Of a DNA stretch of 64,000 nt, positions 11,507-23,919 are shown piece after piece (the first letter of the stretch is position 1; each line of letters starts with the position of its first letter). The notes beneath the pieces were generated by a model, which saw only the letters and a list, made by a program, of their open reading frames with translations, did no database searches and had not been told where the DNA came from. This DNA is from Delphinus delphis (Eukaryota; Chordata; Mammalia; Artiodactyla; Delphinidae), in contig NC_082689.1 in NCBI RefSeq assembly GCF_949987515.2, forward strand, positions 70,893,478 to 70,957,477. The letters run 5' to 3'. Both the position numbers and the translations under genes were made by a program.

Positions 11507-12501
11507 ATTAAAATGAAAATTTTACTTGTAATTTTTTGAATAACATATGGATGGGGCATTATTATTGAAAAGCAATTAAATATTTTAAAAGGGCTACATT
11601 TCTAAGAACGATATTTTTTAGGATTAGCTGGAGGTCTCTAAGGGCCTAGAATTGTGTCTGGAAGGGTTTGTGATTATAGTTGTCAGGGTTTTGACAGGAA
11701 ACATATCGCATACTCAAACTCGGTATTCAAGAGATGTTTAATAAACAAGGATATTTACAAATGTGTTGGCAGGACTTAGGGAAACCAAAAAGGGATAATG
11801 ACATGTTCTGAGGCCAGCAAAAGATGGGTATTTTTACTACACAGGGTCTGAAGGGCTAGAGGTGGGAGCAGTTCCCAGAAGCTAGAAGGGTAACCCTGCG
11901 AAGAGGGCTGCCTGAGAGGAGCAGTGACCTTAGCTGAGGACCAAGGCCAACCTAGGCTGGGCAGACATCCCTCACTTTCCTCCCATTTTCGGATCTCCTG
12001 AGAGTGCCTCCAATTGGAAACCGTAGGAAGCCAGAGGGAGGAGGATCCCTCTGATGCAGGGCATTATGGGTCAGCTTTTCAGGGCACAGAATAGGGTAGA
12101 GAAGGTGGAGAGGCAAATGGAGGAATGGGGATCGGTAAATATTTGTCAAATAAATAAATGGCTGCTTACTACTTAATGAATAGCTTTCTTTTTCTTTCAA
12201 TTAACAGTGCTACTTATTGCCTTCTTAAAAATCTGCATTATTCCTTGATTGAGATAAGCAGCATTTAGTAGAGCACCTACTATGTGCAAAGCATTTTGCC
12301 AGGCCTGTTGCTATCAATAGCAGATAACTTTCTAAGAAAATTGTCTGCTAGTGGAGTTGTACCTTGCTTTACACAATAGATATTGAAAACAGCTAAACAA
12401 GCGTTGACATTAAATACTTTGAAATGACATTATAAAGTAATCCAAAGCACCTCATTTCAAGTAAATTTGGGAAGCTTGCTCTTTAAAGCAATCCTTTAGT
12501 G
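11507..12501. other. Unassigned sequence
   Basis: No gene seen. Bases 12245-12325 ('gcacctactatgtgcaaagc') resemble the start of an ancient mammal-wide repeat or MIR end. The remainder is unassigned. Confidence 0.4.
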
Positions 12502-12686
12502 CAGCTCTGTCCAGTAGAACTTTCCACAATTATGGGAATGTTCTATATCTGCACTGTCTGATGCAGTGTCCACTGGCCCCGTGGAGGCTACTAAGCACTT
12601 AACATTTGGCTTGTGTGACTGAGATGCTAAATTAAAAATGTTTAGCCACATGTGGCTAGTGGCTGTCATATTGGGCAATACAGCTG
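12502..12686. mobile_element. Small non-autonomous hAT-like DNA transposon
   Basis: The left end 'cagctctgtccagtagaac' and the reverse complement of the right end 'cagctgtattgcccaatatg' are related inverted termini. The interior shows the inverted 'gccacatgtggctagtggct' text typical of one mammalian MER-type family. A second member lies at 51166-51316. The exact family name and an 8-bp duplication could not be confirmed. Confidence 0.6.
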
Positions 12687-13737
12687 TAGTAAATTGTTAA
12701 GGAAGTATGGGCTACCTGATTTAATTTTTGTGTGAAATCCATTTTGAAGTAAGAAGTTGGATCCTGCATTTACAGATTTTCAGATTGCTAGTCTCCGTGT
12801 ATAGGAACCCTGCAAATACTGGTGACCAGAATGTAAAGGGAAAAGAAATCAAAAGCACCCAAGATTGAGTTGGTCCTAAAGCTTTTTGGCTAGTAAAAGT
12901 AAAGCAAAAGATGCAAAAACCCTTTTATGTTATATAGTATATGCTTTACAAATGTAGGTTATGTTTATTTAGACTGAGTTATGTTTAAAAATAGACCATT
13001 GTGTCCAGGTTTCTCATCATTAAAAAGTCTACTTCAATTACAAAACAATGCATTTATTTCCATAATGTAGATATTTTGTACCATACTAGTCGCTTCCATT
13101 CTTAGCCAATTGGTTACAAAGAAGATATTCAAAGAATGAAGCTAGGAAGTCTAGTATGTATCCAGCTAGAAGAAAATACGACTAATGATATATTAAAAGT
13201 GTATATATCTTCTCTTTAAATCTTGATATTTAGAGTTTCATTTTTTGTTTATTTTCTTGGGTTTACTGTGTATATATATATATTATATACATATAATATA
13301 TCATATATATTCAGCTTTATGATAAAATCTGAGATTTTTCTTGGCCATTTTTATAAAGTTTTCTTCTTTTTAGTCTGTCTTTAGAAATCTGCATTGCACT
13401 AAGTCCAGAATCTGAAAAGACAATCACTTGAAGTTCATAATTATTCCATAAGGAAAAACAGATGATTACATCATGGATATGACATATTACCTGTAATGCA
13501 ACTGAAAATATTTTTCAGGGCATTAAGTTCATGGATATTTGTTTTCTGATTATTCTTATTCTATTCAAGCCTACCTTTCGCCTGCCTTTTCCACATTGTG
13601 CTTTATTTGATTGGTCTTTAGTAGGCCATAAGAATTATATATGAGACTGTGCCTTTTAAAATGAACAAGGTCTAAGGTCATTATGACAGATTTAAAAAAT
13701 GACTCTTGCTGTACAAACTCAAGAATGTTTTTGTTTT
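12687..13737. other. Unassigned AT-rich sequence
   Basis: No gene. An imperfect (TA)n-rich stretch at 13270-13312 is the only low-complexity feature. Confidence 0.45.
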
Positions 13738-13885
13738 GTTTATTGTGGTGACATATACATAACATAAAATTTACCATTTTAACTATTTTTAAGCATATAA
13801 TTCCGTGGCACTAAGTCCATTCACATTGTTGTACAACTATCACCACTCAAGAACATTTTTCAGTCCCTAATATCGAGAGGTGACG
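13738..13885 (-). mobile_element. L1M 3'UTR fragment, antisense
   Basis: The text 'acataaaatttaccatttta' and 'gtccattcacattgttgtac' is the antisense of the old L1 3'UTR end. Boundaries are approximate. Confidence 0.65.
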
Positions 13886-16800
13886 TTTCCAGTTTCATGG
13901 AGATTTTTTTTTTCTCTTCTAAAAAGAGCAACAAAATCACCCCCAAATTCTTGTTTGTGCCAGTAAGGAAACATCTGCTAAAATCCTATCAAATGGCATT
14001 GTAAAGTGGTATTAAATTAGCGTAGCTACTGTAAGCTTGCTCATCAATATACAAAAAGAAGTTGTTGAAGTAACTTTTAAAATGAAACGGCACTTTAAAT
14101 AGGAAAATGCAGTTATTTGGCCTCTTTCCATTTCATTTTTGAAGGAATTTTGTCAGAAACCCAACAAACACTATAGACCAATGATATGGTGTGTGCTGAA
14201 GAAAGGCGGTGTGATTTAGTGTATGGGATGTGTCACACTTTGTGACTCACCTTCCTTTAATGTATTTTTCAAGTTTGTATAATAACATCCATACTTAAGC
14301 TTCCTTTCTTTTATTCCTTTAATTGAGTTCTTGAGATGATACTAACACAGTAATGAAATTTTAACTCACTTTTATGTGTGATAAAACGCATAATTGACTC
14401 ATAATATTTTGGGAAATTATAAAAGATAAAACCAGCTTTCTTCCACAACATGAGTTCTGCCTACTTATCCGTTGCCGTAGTTACCAGGTAAACACTAATA
14501 AAACCAAAGGGGCCTCAAAAAAATTTCTCACATCATTTGCATTGAAAATTCTTCATAGGACCTTTTAAAAATATTATCTGGGTAGGGGAAGGAAAGATTT
14601 ACGTAATGGAAGAGAAGTCAAACTTTATTTGAATATAGAAAGAGAGTTGAAGGGGTAGAAATCTGAATTGCTGAGAAAGGAGTTTTCAGAGCAGACTGTT
14701 TCTGGTATTTTATACCAATTATGTGCAGCTATTGCTTTGAATAAATTTTGCTGCCCTGCTGAGATTTCCTTTTTACAAATCCTGGAGCAATTATAAGATG
14801 GAAGTCTGGAATGTATAAACAATGTCCTTTGAACAGTAAATGAGACTCATTCTTATAAAACTCAAGGGTAGGAATGTACTACCTTTTATTCTGTTTCTCT
14901 GCCTTTCCTTCCTCCGTAATCATTGCACAGAAACTTATGTCTACTTTGAGTGGACAAAAACAGGAATTTTGACTAGAAGTTCTTTTAAAGTATCATTTCT
15001 ATCAAACTAACAAAATCTCTCCATTGCTATAACACAATAAACAGTATACTTAATAACTGTTCACTATAGCTATTGATTCTATATTTCTATATCTCCAACC
15101 TTAGCCCAACAAACTGTAATAGGTTACCTTTCTCTATAGACCTGGAAAACAAAGTACTGCTCCAAGTCAGTTTCATGGGGAGAAAAATGACACCCTTAGA
15201 GCATAACATTAGGCTGAGTTTCCAAATGTTAGCTTGTTTTATGTGACAAAGCAATCTGCACTAATCATGGCAAACAATATATCAAATCCTAAAGAGAAGT
15301 CAACTGTCACTTGGAATTAACTGTAAAAAGCCTGAACTCCATTATTTTGCCGAACTTACAGACCTTATACAATGTTTACAATAAGGTTTGGAGAGTTGCC
15401 TAGCGTTGGAATATATACAATTAAACAACACAGTGGAACGGCCCTTTTATGTCAGCACTGCTAAAAGACCGCCATTATGCTCACATGATAGTCATTCTTG
15501 GAACTCTTAACATAAACAGGAGTAGAGAACATTCATTTGTAATTCTGTCTAAGTGCATATGGGATTTTATTTTATTTTATTCACATAAACCCCCATGGAA
15601 ACTAAAGATAGCAATAATAGAGGGATCACCGAGTGAGAATTATTTCTTTGTCAAAGAATGTCATACTTTTATTTTGTTTGCAGCTGAGCCTAAGTACTTA
15701 GGTCTTTGGACTTTTATGTAAGCTTCTATAAACAAGGCAGATTGTGTTTAAATTGATTACAAAGTGAATTTATTTGTTTGAAGATACTTTTACACTAGAA
15801 ATTAATACAAAATGCAGCTCCTGGTTCCCTCTTTCAGACATCTATCAAAAATAACCAATGTAAAGAGGCAACAGAATATCATAGATTAAAATGAAACCAA
15901 ACATAGGCTGTGTTGAATCCACGTCATGTTTCCTTGAAGTTAGATTAGGTCAATTTAATAGTTACAGCTAGACCAGAAGGGTTGATCCTTCAGTGCAACC
16001 ACAAGAGGGAAAGATACACGACTGAAGCAATTTCTTGTTTTTGGAAAGTGGAAATATTTAAGATATTGATTTAAGTTCTGTCTTTCAGTAATATAAATAT
16101 ATATTTTTAATACATGTATTGGATTTTCCCTGTAGCATTTTTTTCCTATAGGCTTCCCAGGGATGTGTTTGGCTTTATAATTCTGAAAATTAGTTTACAT
16201 TGATACCAAAATAAAGCATAGCTGTAATCACATGACTCAATATCAAGAGGAAGATTTTAGCTCAGTTTAGATCACTGGAGCCAGTGACTCCAGCTGTTTT
16301 TGCCTCTGTTTTCTAGTCTGTTGTCTAAAATTTGGGAATTTGTTAAGCATGTTTCCAGAGAGGTTTGAACTGCTTGACAGAAACTTGACCTGTTAAATGG
16401 CCAAAAAAAAAAGGACTGTCAACTTGTATATGAAAAGTTTGCAGGATATTTGAATGACTGAGTGTTAAAGCACCTCAGAACATAAAAGGTTATCTGAAAT
16501 ATGATTGTTTCAGTAAAAAATGAAATGTTCGCCTCTCCCTAATCCTGGCCTGAAATTTGTAGATTAGAACCCTCAATACAGACCACTTTTTGTCCTTTAC
16601 TTTCACTCGTAGTATGAATCCTTCTCTCCACTTCTCTAAATACCTGGTGGGCCTCCACTTATAATTAGAATAAGTGAAAGATTATATTGAATTAGACTAA
16701 GGATTTCCCAAACATGGTTTTGACCCTATTTGGACAGGGTCAACCAGATGCCCCAAGTATCCTTTAAATAACCAGTGCATCGATCATCTGTATGACTAGA

Positions 16801-17579
16801 CTGTTCTTGCACCCATTTATGTGTTTAAGGACACTCAGAGCAATAGGATCCGCATACATTTGTGCAGTACTACTGGATTCCTTTTTTTTTTTCCCAAGAA
16901 AATACACATTTCAAATGTTTCCTCTGTTCCTTTCTTTTCATAATTTCAGGACTAACTTTGGTTTTGATTTTATAAACTTTAAAAATATCTCTTTCACATT
17001 AATATTTTTCCAGGATGAAGAATCCTAATTTTATATTTCTTTTCTTTGAATCATTTTAGTTGATAATGTAGTTTAGTTGTTTGGAAGGGCAATAATTACA
17101 ACTTCACAGAGTGACCTAATGCACTTGAATTTTGTGCATAGTAACATTAGATTTTTGATTATATTTCTATTAAATAACTCGCCATGCCCAATGTTAATTG
17201 CTCCTTGGGGTTATGGTTCATGTTGAACTGCCACCTTTCAGGTGGTCCAAAATGACGCCCAGATACCGTTCCAGTTGCAGCTGGTAGTTTAGTGGGCTGT
17301 GTTAGTCTTACTCATGGATACTGAAGATCATCTGTCACCTTTTTGATTCACTTTCCCATTTTCTCAGCCTCATCAGCACAGTATGTGTCGTGATGAAAGG
17401 AAAGAGTGGTATATGCAGATGTGGCATTTCAATGCGTGCCACTTCTTTCAAATTTTATATAAAAATGTTAAGTTAAGCTGGACATGAGTCTGACAGAGAC
17501 CGTTCTTAGAACTTAAAAGAATTATGTCATGATTCTCATGTTGGTTTCTTGTTACATTTCCTTCCTTTCTAATGTTCAT
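13886..17579. other. Long repeat-poor block
   Basis: Nearly 3.7 kb with no interspersed repeat that I can recognise and no convincing gene. The longest frames are 60-90 codons without motifs. Repeat-poor blocks can hold conserved regulatory DNA, but nothing here can be read directly as an enhancer. Confidence 0.45.
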
Positions 17580-18062
17580 TGCACAGATACTCTTACGCAG
17601 GCATATGGAGGATTCACAGGTCGGAAGACATATCCCCACTCTTGGAGAGAGTACAGTACAACTAGGGGAAATAGTATGTAATTAATAGCCATTAACAATT
17701 TGAGTTGAGGGCTGTGGATGGTATGAGGAGAGTGGTCTATGGGAAGGTGGAGAAATAGACTTCACTTCAGGATAAATCAAAAAACTCTCTGTGGATGGGG
17801 CAACATCTGCGCTCAGCTTTTGATAGCATGGTAATGATGATCAGTGGTGTCGGTGGCAGAATAACGTTGGTATGTTTGGGGCGGACTAGAAGAGCAGTGC
17901 AGAGAGCCTGGCATCCATGTAGGAAGACAGGCAAATGAAAAGGTCTTGCTTTATCCTTTGGGCAGTAGGGAGCGATTATAGGTTTTAAGCTGAGAAACAG
18001 CAACATTTCAGGGAAATTAATCCAGTAGATGCAAAACAAATGGGTTGGAAGTGAGGGGAACT
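17580..18062 (+). repeat. Ancient mammal-wide repeat (unnamed family), longer copy
   Basis: Parts are 'ccccactcttggagagagtacagt' (start region), 'agtatgtaattaatag', and 'tttatcctttgggcagtagggagc' with 'ttttaagctgagaaacagcaacat'. The same order of phrases recurs at 34.5 and 53.7 kb. The copy is heavily diverged. Confidence 0.5.
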
Positions 18063-18146
18063 CTAAGCGTCATAAGGCTTTTTCTGTATATATTTTAAAG
18101 TGGATTCTGTGGCTACTGTGTCAGAGATTTCTTGAAAACCCTAACT

Positions 18147-18189
18147 AAGAATATAGACAGTACCTAACGAAGGTACTGTCTATATTCTT
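18147..18189. repeat. Perfect 19-bp inverted repeat with 5-nt loop
   Basis: The left arm at 18147-18165 (aagaatatagacagtacct) is followed by a 5-base spacer and its exact reverse complement at 18171-18189. An 11-bp direct repeat (atattctttca) lies at 18182-18192 and 18194-18204, overlapping the right arm. Single-stranded DNA or RNA from here would fold into a fully paired hairpin. It is not part of any element I recognise. Confidence 0.95.
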
Positions 18190-18429
18190 TCAAATATTCT
18201 TTCAGTGTTAAACAGTTCTTTTCACTACTGACCACAAAAATATTTAAGTGCAAAATCAAATGTGCCTGTGATATGTACAAAAGACATCTAGGCAAAGTGA
18301 TTCTATGTTTTTTCCTTAATTATTTGAATTTGGAATCCCACTTTATAAGACTCAAGTACTATGTAAATTCATCCTGCGCGACTGCAGGTATAGGTTATGA
18401 GAGAATTCATTGTAGTAAGGTAAATTGTT

Positions 18430-18540
18430 TTGAACAACAATAACAAAAATAATAGTGATAATGATTACAGCTAACATTTTTGAATATTTACTATATGCCA
18501 GGCACTGTTCCAAGAAGTTTATGTGTATGCAAATCACAAT
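18430..18540 (-). repeat. MIR SINE fragment, antisense
   Basis: The text 'attacagctaacatttttga', 'tactatatgccaggcactgt' is the antisense of the MIR 3' end. Confidence 0.65.
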
Positions 18541-19723
18541 TGTTAAAATATAATATATAGTTAAGTATGAATGGGTCTCATATTAAACAATAGAAAATGG
18601 GAAGAGAAAAACAAATCGGTGTGCTTGATAAATAGAACAAATGTAATCTATAAATATTGTCTCTTTTCATATAATCAAGAAAACACCCATGTACTAGGCC
18701 CTATGGGAAGTGAATGATGTCACTGTTTTATACTGACAATTGAAAAAATCTATAATATAGTTAATTAACATATGCTAGAAAGTAAAAATAAATTGGGTGA
18801 ACAGAATAATATTTGGGGAGTGTGGTGTGGAGCTATTCCAAGCAGAATACCAGCTTGGATTTGTTTTTCTTTTACATCTACACCCGCACAACAGCCTTAT
18901 GGATTTAAAAATAATTATGTGCAGTTTTATCGTCTTGGCTCTGGAGCACTGCACTCAGTGAAAATCATAGTTATCTGCGTTAGGAGGCTGCCGATGCAGC
19001 CCGAGCATCTTTTATTAAGAATCTTGTCTCATTCTGCCTTTCGGAAATGTATAGCCCCGCCCCCTTCCTTCTTTTATCTATTCACTACGAGGTCAGCTTT
19101 TTGTCTCCTTAACTTTATTCTTTTTTTTGGAATCTCTCTTTTACTCGCTTGTGGAGTTACAGTACAGAATGTGTATCTCCTATAATTATATATCTTGTGA
19201 CAACTCTCTTGTTGCTTCCCAAGAATAATTTCTGAGTTGTTTGCATAATCCTGTGCCTTGAGTGAGAGTTAGTCATAAGGATACCAATAAGGTCCTGAGA
19301 GAAAAAAGAAGGGCCAGATATAAATGCTGAGATTAGTGGCTCCCTGAAGAAAAACACCCCGTGGGAAGGTGGGTACCAATGTGGGCAGTTAGAAAGCTTT
19401 GGATAGTGATTCTGGTGGAGGGTTGTCCAACGTGGAAGAAGCTGAAAACTACTAGAGAAATGACGAGTTTAGAAAATGCAGGACGTCCCCGGGGCCCCGA
19501 AGCCCTGAGTAGCCATCAGGGGCCACATAACTTGTATGGGCAGAGTCCAAGGAAGCCCGGAGTCAGGGCTATGGTGGGAGCAAGTACCCAGGGGATGAGA
19601 ATCAGACCCAGGCAAGAAGCTCTGGTTCTTTCACGTCCAGGGAGGCGGACAGAGAGGATTCTGGTTTAAGTTAAGGTTGAGAATGAGGGTAGATTTGGAA
19701 AAGAGACTGAAAATGCTATGGAA
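18541..19723. other. Unassigned sequence
   Basis: A 137-codon plus-strand frame at 18772-19185 is the longest frame before 33 kb, but it shows no domain, no signal and no familiar wording. A GC-box-like 'ccccgccccctt' sits at about 19055. I cannot support a gene or an LTR here. Confidence 0.35.
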
Positions 19724-19733
19724 GAATGATCTA

Positions 19734-20075
19734 TCTCTGTAGATGTCACTTATATGTGGAATCTTAAAAAAATGATACAAATGAACTTATTTACAAAACA
19801 GACATAGATTCACAGACTTAGAAAACAAACTTATGGTTACCAAAGGGAAAAGCGGTGTTGAGGGTTGGAATTTGGGATTAACAGATACACATTACAGTAT
19901 ATAAATAGATAAACAACAAGGACCTATTGTATAGCGCAGCAAACTATACTCAGTATCTTGTAATAACCTGTAATGGAAAAAAATCTGAAAAATATATATA
20001 TAAGTATAACTGAATCACTTTGCTGTTCACCTGAAGCATTGTAAATCAACTATACTTCAATTTAAAAAAAAAAAG
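19734..20075 (+). mobile_element. LINE-1 3' end, sense
   Basis: A 5'-truncated L1 3'UTR in plus orientation ('ttatatgtggaatcttaaa', 'aaacaacaaggacctattgt', 'gtaaatcaactatacttcaa'). It ends in an A-run and is flanked by a 10-bp target duplication gaatgatcta at 19724-19733 and 20076-20085. Confidence 0.9.
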
Positions 20076-20085
20076 GAATGATCTA

Positions 20086-20695
20086 ATGTGTAAACATGAG
20101 CCAGGCCACGTGGAATTTGAGAGTATGTACCTGTAATATGTCTAATTTGTATGTAGTTTATTCCCTGAGATTCTCTTTAATGTTTGCTTGTGAACAGTTA
20201 CCAAGTCAGTCATTTTGTCTATTTTAAATGACTTTCTGAACGTGTGGTACTTCAGAGTGGGGACGGAGGGCATTGTAAGAAGAGTACAAAGGCATGAAAT
20301 CAAGTGGTTTTGTCTTAGGAGGAGAAACCTGTGTTCCTTCAAATGATGGTAACAGAACATTTCCCATGAAGTGGCATCAAACAGAGACTTTTTGTTTAAG
20401 GGTCCCCAGGGTCTGGGTTTTGGCATGTATACATGAAATAATCCCAACACAGGTAAATACTGACTGTATCATGGTAAGGGCAGAACTAATGCTAACAAAT
20501 AATTTTTTCAGTGGGCTGTTACTAAGCTAGCCCTGCTACCTCTTTTCATGCAAGAGTTCAAATTTCTCGTGGCCAATAAATTAGGTGTTCACTGTTCAAA
20601 GCTGAATTAATGCGTAAAAGTTGCTTCAATGATTTCTTACAGTTTTTTTAAAAAGGCTTAAGGATAAAGTTCCCTCCAACTTTCCTGCCCAAGAT
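20086..20695. other. Unassigned sequence with weak exon-like frame
   Basis: Between a possible acceptor (ttttgtcttag, about 20311-20321) and a possible donor (cacag/gtaaat, about 20454) there is an open plus-strand frame. The minus strand is also open across the same bases, so the openness carries little weight. Confidence 0.2.
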
Positions 20696-20715
20696 AGAAG
20701 TTAATGTGCCACAGC

Positions 20716-21048
20716 GGGCTTCCCTGGTGGCGCAGTGGTTAAGAATCCGCCTGCCAATGCAGGGGACACGGGTTTGAGCCCTGGTCCGGGGAGATCCCAT
20801 ATGCTGTGGAGCAACTAAGCCCGTGCACCACAACTACTCAGCCTGCACTCTAGAGCCCACGAGCCACAACTACTGAAGCCCGCACTCCTAGAGCCCGTGC
20901 TCTGCAACAAGGGAAGCCACCGCAATGAGAAGCCCACGCACTGCAATGAGGAGTAGCCCCTGCTCACCGCAACTAGAGAAAGCCCACGCGCAGCAACGAA
21001 GACCCAACACAGCCAAAAATAAATAAATAAAATAAATTTATATAAAAA
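20716..21048 (+). mobile_element. CHR-family SINE, long form
   Basis: The second long-form copy has the same tRNA-like head, the same repeated 'agccacaactactgaagcc' body and an aataaat tail. A flanking repeat agaagttaat occurs at 20696-20705 and 21049-21058. The left copy is 10 bases away from the usual SINE start, so either extra bases were added at the 5' junction or the duplication is shorter than it looks. Confidence 0.9.
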
Positions 21049-21237
21049 AGAAGTTAATCATATTTACTTATGCTATATATTTTAACCAAATGATCAAAAT
21101 CGCATGTCCCACATGCTGTACATAATACTGTTATTTTGTATGAGAGCGAATCAAAGTTATCAGAAAGTAGTTTATATATTTTTTGTTGAAATTGGAGGAA
21201 TGAAAATAAGCTTACTTCTATTAAAGCTATTTATTTG

Positions 21238-21292
21238 TTTGTTTGTTTTTTATTGAAGTATAGTTGATTTACAGTGTTTCAGGTGTATGGCA
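21238..21292 (-). mobile_element. Very short L1 3'-end fragment, antisense
   Basis: The text 'tattgaagtatagttgattt' and 'acagtgtttcaggtgtatgg' is the antisense of a young L1 3' end, about 55 bases only. No target duplication was found. Confidence 0.6.
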
Positions 21293-22724
21293 AAAAAGCA
21301 GACTAAAGACAACCTTTCAATGCTAGACCATAAAAAAACAGACCCAAGAAAGGGGGGACCTGTGCATTTACTCCTCTGACCATTTTGGGACAGCACTCTA
21401 ACCATTTTGGCAAAACAATCCAAAAGTAAATCAGATAGAAACACGAATCTTTGTTCCCAGAGAGACTGTTAGTAAGCCGCTTGCAAGCATGGGTCGTGCC
21501 TTCAAATTGCTTTGAAACCTCTGTTATACATATAGTGGATACATACGAATGAATACTTGTCGAGTGACCCAGATCCATATATAACATCATCTTATTCTTT
21601 TTAAGAAAACAGCTACTGCATTTCCTTAATTCCAAGTGTACACATTTCCCCCCAATACTTAACCTTCCCTGAAATCAGAGTGCATTGTCTGGTTGGGGCA
21701 TGTTTGAGGGGTTGCCAGCCTGGGTGAAAGTCCAGTTCTGGAGGGGATTTGTGGATTTGGGTTTACTTGTGATAGCCACCTGGGGACACTACCAATCTGA
21801 GCCCACTTGAAATTAAATCTGCTTGAGGTTTTGTTGTGCCACACTGGTTGTGTGGATATCGTACCAGCTGGTACTTAAAATTCTTGGAGGAGATTTTTTT
21901 TTCTTCTCTTCAGCTAGTCATGAGCTTGAGACATGCACATTTCCTTGCTGTATCTTTCAGTGCAGTAAGTTTATTTCTTGTTTGCCCTACTCCAGATAAT
22001 GGGACCCCCTTGCTCTCCCCATTTTCTATAGAGTTCTTCTATCAGATTCCTCATTTTTTATTTCGAAGTGGTAGGTAGAATAATGGTGTATCTTGTTGTT
22101 GATGGCATCTTAGGTTTCATGAAATACAGTATTTGTTCAGGTTGCAGTTATCCAGCTGATCCATGGCACTTGAAAGCCCAGACAGAGGTTCTGCTGATTG
22201 GCTGCTACTGGGGCCAGAAAGCTTATTTTGTGTAGAAGATGGTTACAATACCCTCGTGGAGCTGAAGGTATGAGCCAATGTGGATGACAATTAATGTCTT
22301 AGTGTTAATTCTGCTAAGCCTCTTTGGGGTTTGGGAAACAAAGTCCCACTGTACTTCATCATGGTTCCTTGCAGGTGGAACTCAAGTGATACAGTCCAGA
22401 ATCCAAGAGGTCTTTAATCAAAAGCCCTCATTCTTCTCATTAGTTCTGACTACATACTCTTTCTTTTCCTTTATGGCTAAGTTTCCACTTTACAAACGTA
22501 CTGGTCAGTTGCATCCTTTTGCATTTCTCATAGTAATTGATCCTTGCCCATTTTTCTGCTATCACATGTGCAGAGTAGAATGCCCTCCCAAATTGTAATC
22601 TCCACTTGTTAACAGACTATTCATTTCTCTCCTTCATGATTGTTGCCAACACTTTCTAAATGCTTCTGTCCCAGGTGATTCTCTTCCTCTTTGGGAAAAG
22701 AGACAGGAGGAAGAGAATTAATAT
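21293..22724. other. Unassigned sequence
   Basis: Minus-strand frames up to 110 codons (21635-21303) and plus-strand frames up to 106 codons (22278-22598) are present, with no recognisable domain. No repeat family was recognised. Confidence 0.4.
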
Positions 22725-22935
22725 TTATTTATTGCCTACTATTGTCAGGTACTCTATGAAATTATTTTCTTTAATCCTGACAACAACCTGTGGAAGATAA
22801 TTATTATTATCCCATTTTACGTAAGAGAAGACTGAGGTTCACAGAGGTGAAGCACCTGCCCGAGGCAATGCAGTAGGTAAGGAGTTGAGCCAGGATTTGA
22901 AACCTGCGTCAGACTTCAAAGCCAAACTATTTTCA
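22725..22935 (-). repeat. MIR SINE, antisense, nearly complete
   Basis: The order 'taatatttatttattgccta', 'tttaatcctgacaacaacc', 'cccattttacgtaagag', 'gaggttcacagaggtgaag', 'tgagccaggatttgaaacc' is the reverse complement of MIR from its 3' end through its tRNA-related head. Confidence 0.85.
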
Positions 22936-23673
22936 CTCTACTTCATCTTTTCATTTGAGGGCAGAGCTTCATGTAGGTTTTTTTGTTTTGGTTTTTCAGT
23001 TTCTCTTAGGCTCACTGAAGTGATTTATTCACAATAGAGATTGAATGCACATATAGAATTCCACTAAAGCAGGTGCTGCATCTGACTATATCATAGGTGT
23101 TGGCCCTATGTGTGTGTGTTGAATACTTGTTAGATTTTGGTTACTGTGCTAACATTTGAGAAATGAGTGCTTTTACCTCAGATAAAAATAAAACTGAGCG
23201 CTCGCTAATCTAATTCTCAAATTTAAAAATCTCAAAATTAGTCTGATATCTGCTTTGGTGTCTCATGCTTCATATAGATATCTAATTTAGAGTTTTTACT
23301 CTTCATGATTTGACAAAGCATCAATTGAAAGCAAATAATATTTTATATTTACATTTAGCTATGTTCTGAGACGCTCTATAACTTACTACTGCATAATTTA
23401 TTGAGTGAATTTAATGGCGTAAAATAATGATCTTAGAAACTTTTATTTTTAAAGGTATGATTGACAGACATAATGTAACTCACTGGGGATGGCAATAAAT
23501 TGCAATAAGATTATAATCAAAGCACTTTGAGTGTGTATGTACCATATGATAATAATACATAGATATGCTTTAGGCTAACACAGACTTTTCTGCTAAGTGT
23601 GAGAATTACCTAGAGAGGGAGGTTTTTTGGAAGCTAGGTGACATTCATAATTACTAGGTAAAGACAAATTCAG

Positions 23674-23675
<2 letters not shown>
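22936..23675. other. Unassigned AT-rich sequence
   Basis: No gene or recognisable repeat. Confidence 0.45.

Positions 23676-23705
<30 letters not shown>
23676..23705. repeat. (GT)n microsatellite
   Basis: Fifteen uninterrupted GT units on the plus strand. Likely polymorphic in length. Confidence 0.97.
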
Positions 23706-23707
<2 letters not shown>

Positions 23708-23919
23708 TCTTGTTTCCCACCGCTTGATCAGACCCAAGCATAACTTGGGTAATCTGAACTAGGCTTCTAATCTGATGGGTTCTACTGTGAACTTTGATGA
23801 CTGATGAGCAGTCTCAGGAGAAGGCAATAGAGAGAGGAGAGAATTCTGTCTCACAGTCCTCACACTTGGTTCCTGAGGCAAGCCTGCTTTAATGATTTCT
23901 TGCTGGGATTCCTTCTTTC

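Noticed and set aside
18147..18189. Hairpin as a rho-independent terminator or CRISPR repeat
   Set aside because: Both are prokaryotic features. The window is mammalian and there is no repeat array.
18772..19185. 137-codon plus-strand frame
   Set aside because: Longest simple frame in its region, but no domain, no splice context and no repeat identity. Frames of this length are expected by chance in 64 kb.
20310..20454. Plus-strand exon between a ttag acceptor and a cacag/gtaaat donor
   Set aside because: The minus strand is open across the same bases, the acceptor is ordinary and no peptide wording is familiar.
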